Shown here in pieces: positions 35,441 through 64,000 of a stretch of 64,000 nt of DNA. The stretch lies in contig JAQGDQ010000089.1 in the NCBI GenBank assembly GCA_030141605.1, forward strand, positions 62,001 to 126,000. Direction: 5' to 3'. Source of the DNA: Tubiluchus corallicola (Eukaryota; Priapulida; Priapulimorpha; Priapulimorphida; Tubiluchidae). Each line of letters begins with the position of its first letter. Positions within the stretch are counted from its first letter, which is position 1. A program made the translations under genes and the position numbers. The notes beneath the pieces were generated by a model. The model ran no database searches and had not been told where the DNA came from. It saw only the letters and a list, made by a program, of their open reading frames with translations.

Positions 35441-37696
35441 ATAACACAATTATATTGATCATATGACAAGAAACGATTGCTCGTTCTTATTATTATATAA
35501 TCTTTTTATTATTATTATAATGAATAAATCTACAATTAGCCTAACATTGTAAGCTAATGTCCCTTAAGACGAAATTCACGTATCTTTTACAAATTGACCA
35601 AAAAAAATTGCAGGACAAATAAACAGGGTTGGAAAATAATTGAAGCTGCTCTACTTATTTTGAAAAAAAATAGGGAAACATCCTCTAAAAAGTTGCAAAT
35701 TAGTGAGAGCGTAAACGTAGCAAGTTGCGTTACGCAAAGTCGAGCCAGAGAACAGTAGTTTAGATGCGTGCGCCATCTATGGGGCATGAAATTAATTAGC
35801 TTGTAAACTGAGAAAAAATTATACTGTATTCAACAGTGTTACGCATACAGTGTTATGTACAAAACTGATCTGTAAAATCATGATCCTGTTTATATAAAAC
35901 TGTTGTGCAAACTAAGAATTTAATTTTTGGAAAAATTTTATTGAAATCAATTTCAATACTGCCCACAACTGGACCTATTTCAACAAAATATAAAAAACCA
36001 AGATCATGGGGATGCTTATTAAATGAATAATTAACTAATTGACGTTGCTATGATGGCAAAAACTTGAAAATCTGCAATGTTATTAGGAAAAATAAATTCC
36101 TCTATGTTGTGTATTTGCAGCATGGGTGCCGGCAGGCGGACGCACTGACGCACGTGCGTGCACAGAATTTCTTAAGAAAATTTTTTTATGGCTAAATAAT
36201 TTTTTTAGCAGTAAACCAAGACACACATCAACCCCTTTTTTGTTTACGCAACCCCCGAACAGCAAGCTAATTTGCATAGGAAGTTATGTTTATGCATGTC
36301 ACTTACATAGTGTCCATTCTGAACAGTGGGTAGGCTGTAAACTTAACAGTCTCAAATCAGTTTTATGTTTGACTATCAACCTTTTGCGGGGTAGATAATC
36401 TTGACACTAAATAAATTAAGCTTAAAGGAAAACCAGACGATTGTTTAGACTCAATCTCATTTTAATTTACTGTCAATAATATTATTTTATTGACATTTTA
36501 TTGTCTATAAAAGTTGGAAATTGTTTCTTATATTTGGATAATTAGCTTAGAAAGTCAATTAACGACAACCGAACACAGTTATTGCTTACGTCAGAAACGA
36601 ACCACAGTTTGTGCAATGGCAGGTATCTTTCCTTGCCTGTCAAGCACGTTTGCACAAGTGTTACAGTACTGCTTAAACGTGTGATGTCACGAAAATGGGC
36701 TCTACATCATATGACATCAGAATCTAACACTGCAGTTCATGATCATGGTTACTATAGTACCACTTTCTATTTGTCGGCCACGCGAATGTGACAAAAGGGT
36801 GCTGTTGCCAATTTTAGTAGATTCAGTGAGCTGCGCATAGCTTTGAAAGTTTAACAAAAGTTTAGGTAATTATTATTTAATTTAAGCTTTGATTTAAAAA
36901 AAGCTATTGTAGTTTTCGATATTTTAGAGCATTCTTTATTCTGAACTAATATTCACATAATTGTCTGGTTTTCCTTTAAGTAATGGGTCATCAGCACTGC
37001 AAAGTATTACGAACTTGCTTTTAATAATATATGACTACTACGGTAGAATACAATGAATATTACCTAGGTAAATGCAGGTAAAATATATTTATTAAAGCAG
37101 AATTTTCCACGTTTGAGGAAGTCTGTATACCAGAATTTAGATCTCATTTGAGGCCTCCAAAATGTGTTTAAATACAAAAAATACAGAAAATACGCTCTGC
37201 CCCCGAACCTGCTGGGTAAGCTTACAGCCCTATCCCAGACCCCCTAGCTGCTTGTACGTCAAATTGACGGCACTCATGATCTGCAGCATTGTAAGATGAT
37301 GAAAATTTTACCAAGTTTTTAACTAGATGGTGCTAGTAGGATAGCTGGATCTTCACTAATTAAGATATTCAGAAATCTGCAGAAAACACACAGATTTTAA
37401 TATTTTTAAATAAGATCAGTTACTCAACATATTATAAATCCAGTTAATCATAGATTCTTAATTCTCATCTTGGCTGACAGAAAAACAAAGATTTATGTAG
37501 TTTACTCTTTTTTTCCCGAATGTAAGGAACATGTGAAAATACCTGGAATTCGTTTGTATATGGGTAACAGAAATGGTATTAGCTTAAATAAAACCTGACT
37601 TATGATTGTTTCTTATTTAATCATTTACCACAAGGTGGCAGGCATGTACATGGAGACCATAATGTATATAGCATAAATACATTTTCTAACTGTCAC

Positions 37697-37819
37697 CTCC
37701 CAGTGAAAAGGATCATCTTTGATCTTTGATAATAACCTGGGTTCCAGTGTCACCACAACCTTCAATATTAAATAAACACTGCCATCAAGCACCGGATCCT
37801 GTCTTACTGTGGGAGTGAA
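37697..37819 (-). CDS. Orphan exon-like ORF, 41 codons, phase 0-0
   Basis: On - an acceptor (TTTATATACAG) precedes an open frame of exactly 123 nt, which ends at GGGAG before the donor-like GTGACA. The peptide, beginning FTPTVRQDPVLDGSVYLILK, has protein-like composition, but I recognise no family. It lies 157 bp beyond the ELP2 stop codon on the same strand, so it might be an exon of an unseen gene or an alternative terminal exon. It could also be chance. Confidence 0.25.
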
Positions 37820-37975
37820 CTGTATATAAAGAAAATAATGCAACAAAGGATGCAAAAATAATCAACAACTGTCTAGATTTTATTAAGTTGCACTACTTTC
37901 TAAGCAAACCATTTATACAGCAGTCCAAATATATTACATAACAGGTAAAATTTAGCTAAAGCATAATACCAAATA

Positions 37976-64000
<26,025 letters not shown>

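Larger units (their letters stand above)
31945..37696. other. EcR upstream region, rich in simple repeats
   Basis: No assembled gene is supported here. It holds the GGGTTTT block (32500-32690), a tRNA-like piece (32760-32800), a CpG-richer stretch with a TATA box on - (33580-33840), CAR and ATC microsatellites (34215-34375, 34985-35440) and CACGTG-rich sequence near 36150. The EcR 5'UTR and promoter should be within it. Confidence 0.4.

Overview
The window looks like nuclear DNA of an invertebrate animal, most likely a protostome. It is AT-rich, its genes are split by long GT-AG introns, and it holds an ecdysone receptor (EcR, NR1H) together with SLC10, AKAP7-like and ELP2 genes. I cannot settle the phylum: the EcR ligand domain carries protostome EcR signatures mixed with LXR-like residues. 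Most coding exons are short, so the genes were assembled here by hand from splice sites, reading phase and family motifs.

Layout. 1-420: remnant of a pogo/Tigger-like DNA element. 984-1126 (+): last exon of a laminin-G protein that begins outside the window. 3190-4663 (+): two-exon class A GPCR. 14585-6095 (-): AKAP7-like 2H phosphoesterase with a long acidic N-terminus, a 22-bp minisatellite in an intron and a frame-broken 3' end. 14.6-20.7 kb: no host gene recognised; it holds a decayed LINE split by a hAT-type MITE, plus a SWIM-like ORF fragment. 31944-20715 (-): complete EcR in seven coding exons (426 aa). 32-37.6 kb: microsatellites, an unusual GGGTTTT block, a possible EcR promoter and one orphan exon. 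64000-37976 (-): the 3' 15 coding exons of ELP2 (Elongator subunit 2); the 5' end is beyond the window.

The last ELP2 intron (about 13 kb) contains, on the opposite strand, a tandem pair of SLC10 (P3/SLC10A3-A5-like) transporter genes at 40085-42445 and 45440-48785. They share intron positions and phases but differ in their cytoplasmic tails.

Mobile DNA is abundant. I found several non-autonomous hAT elements with matching 8-bp target duplications (39359, 43309, 43845, 50424, 15733), four LINE reverse-transcriptase remnants, tRNA-derived SINE-like copies, a 416-bp palindrome inside an SLC10 intron and a 73-bp tandem array bounded by inverted repeats. The most notable event is the hAT at 50424-51191: its target duplication contains the 5' splice site of the penultimate ELP2 exon, so the insertion duplicated the donor. 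No prokaryotic features (operons, CRISPR, ribosome binding sites) are expected or seen.
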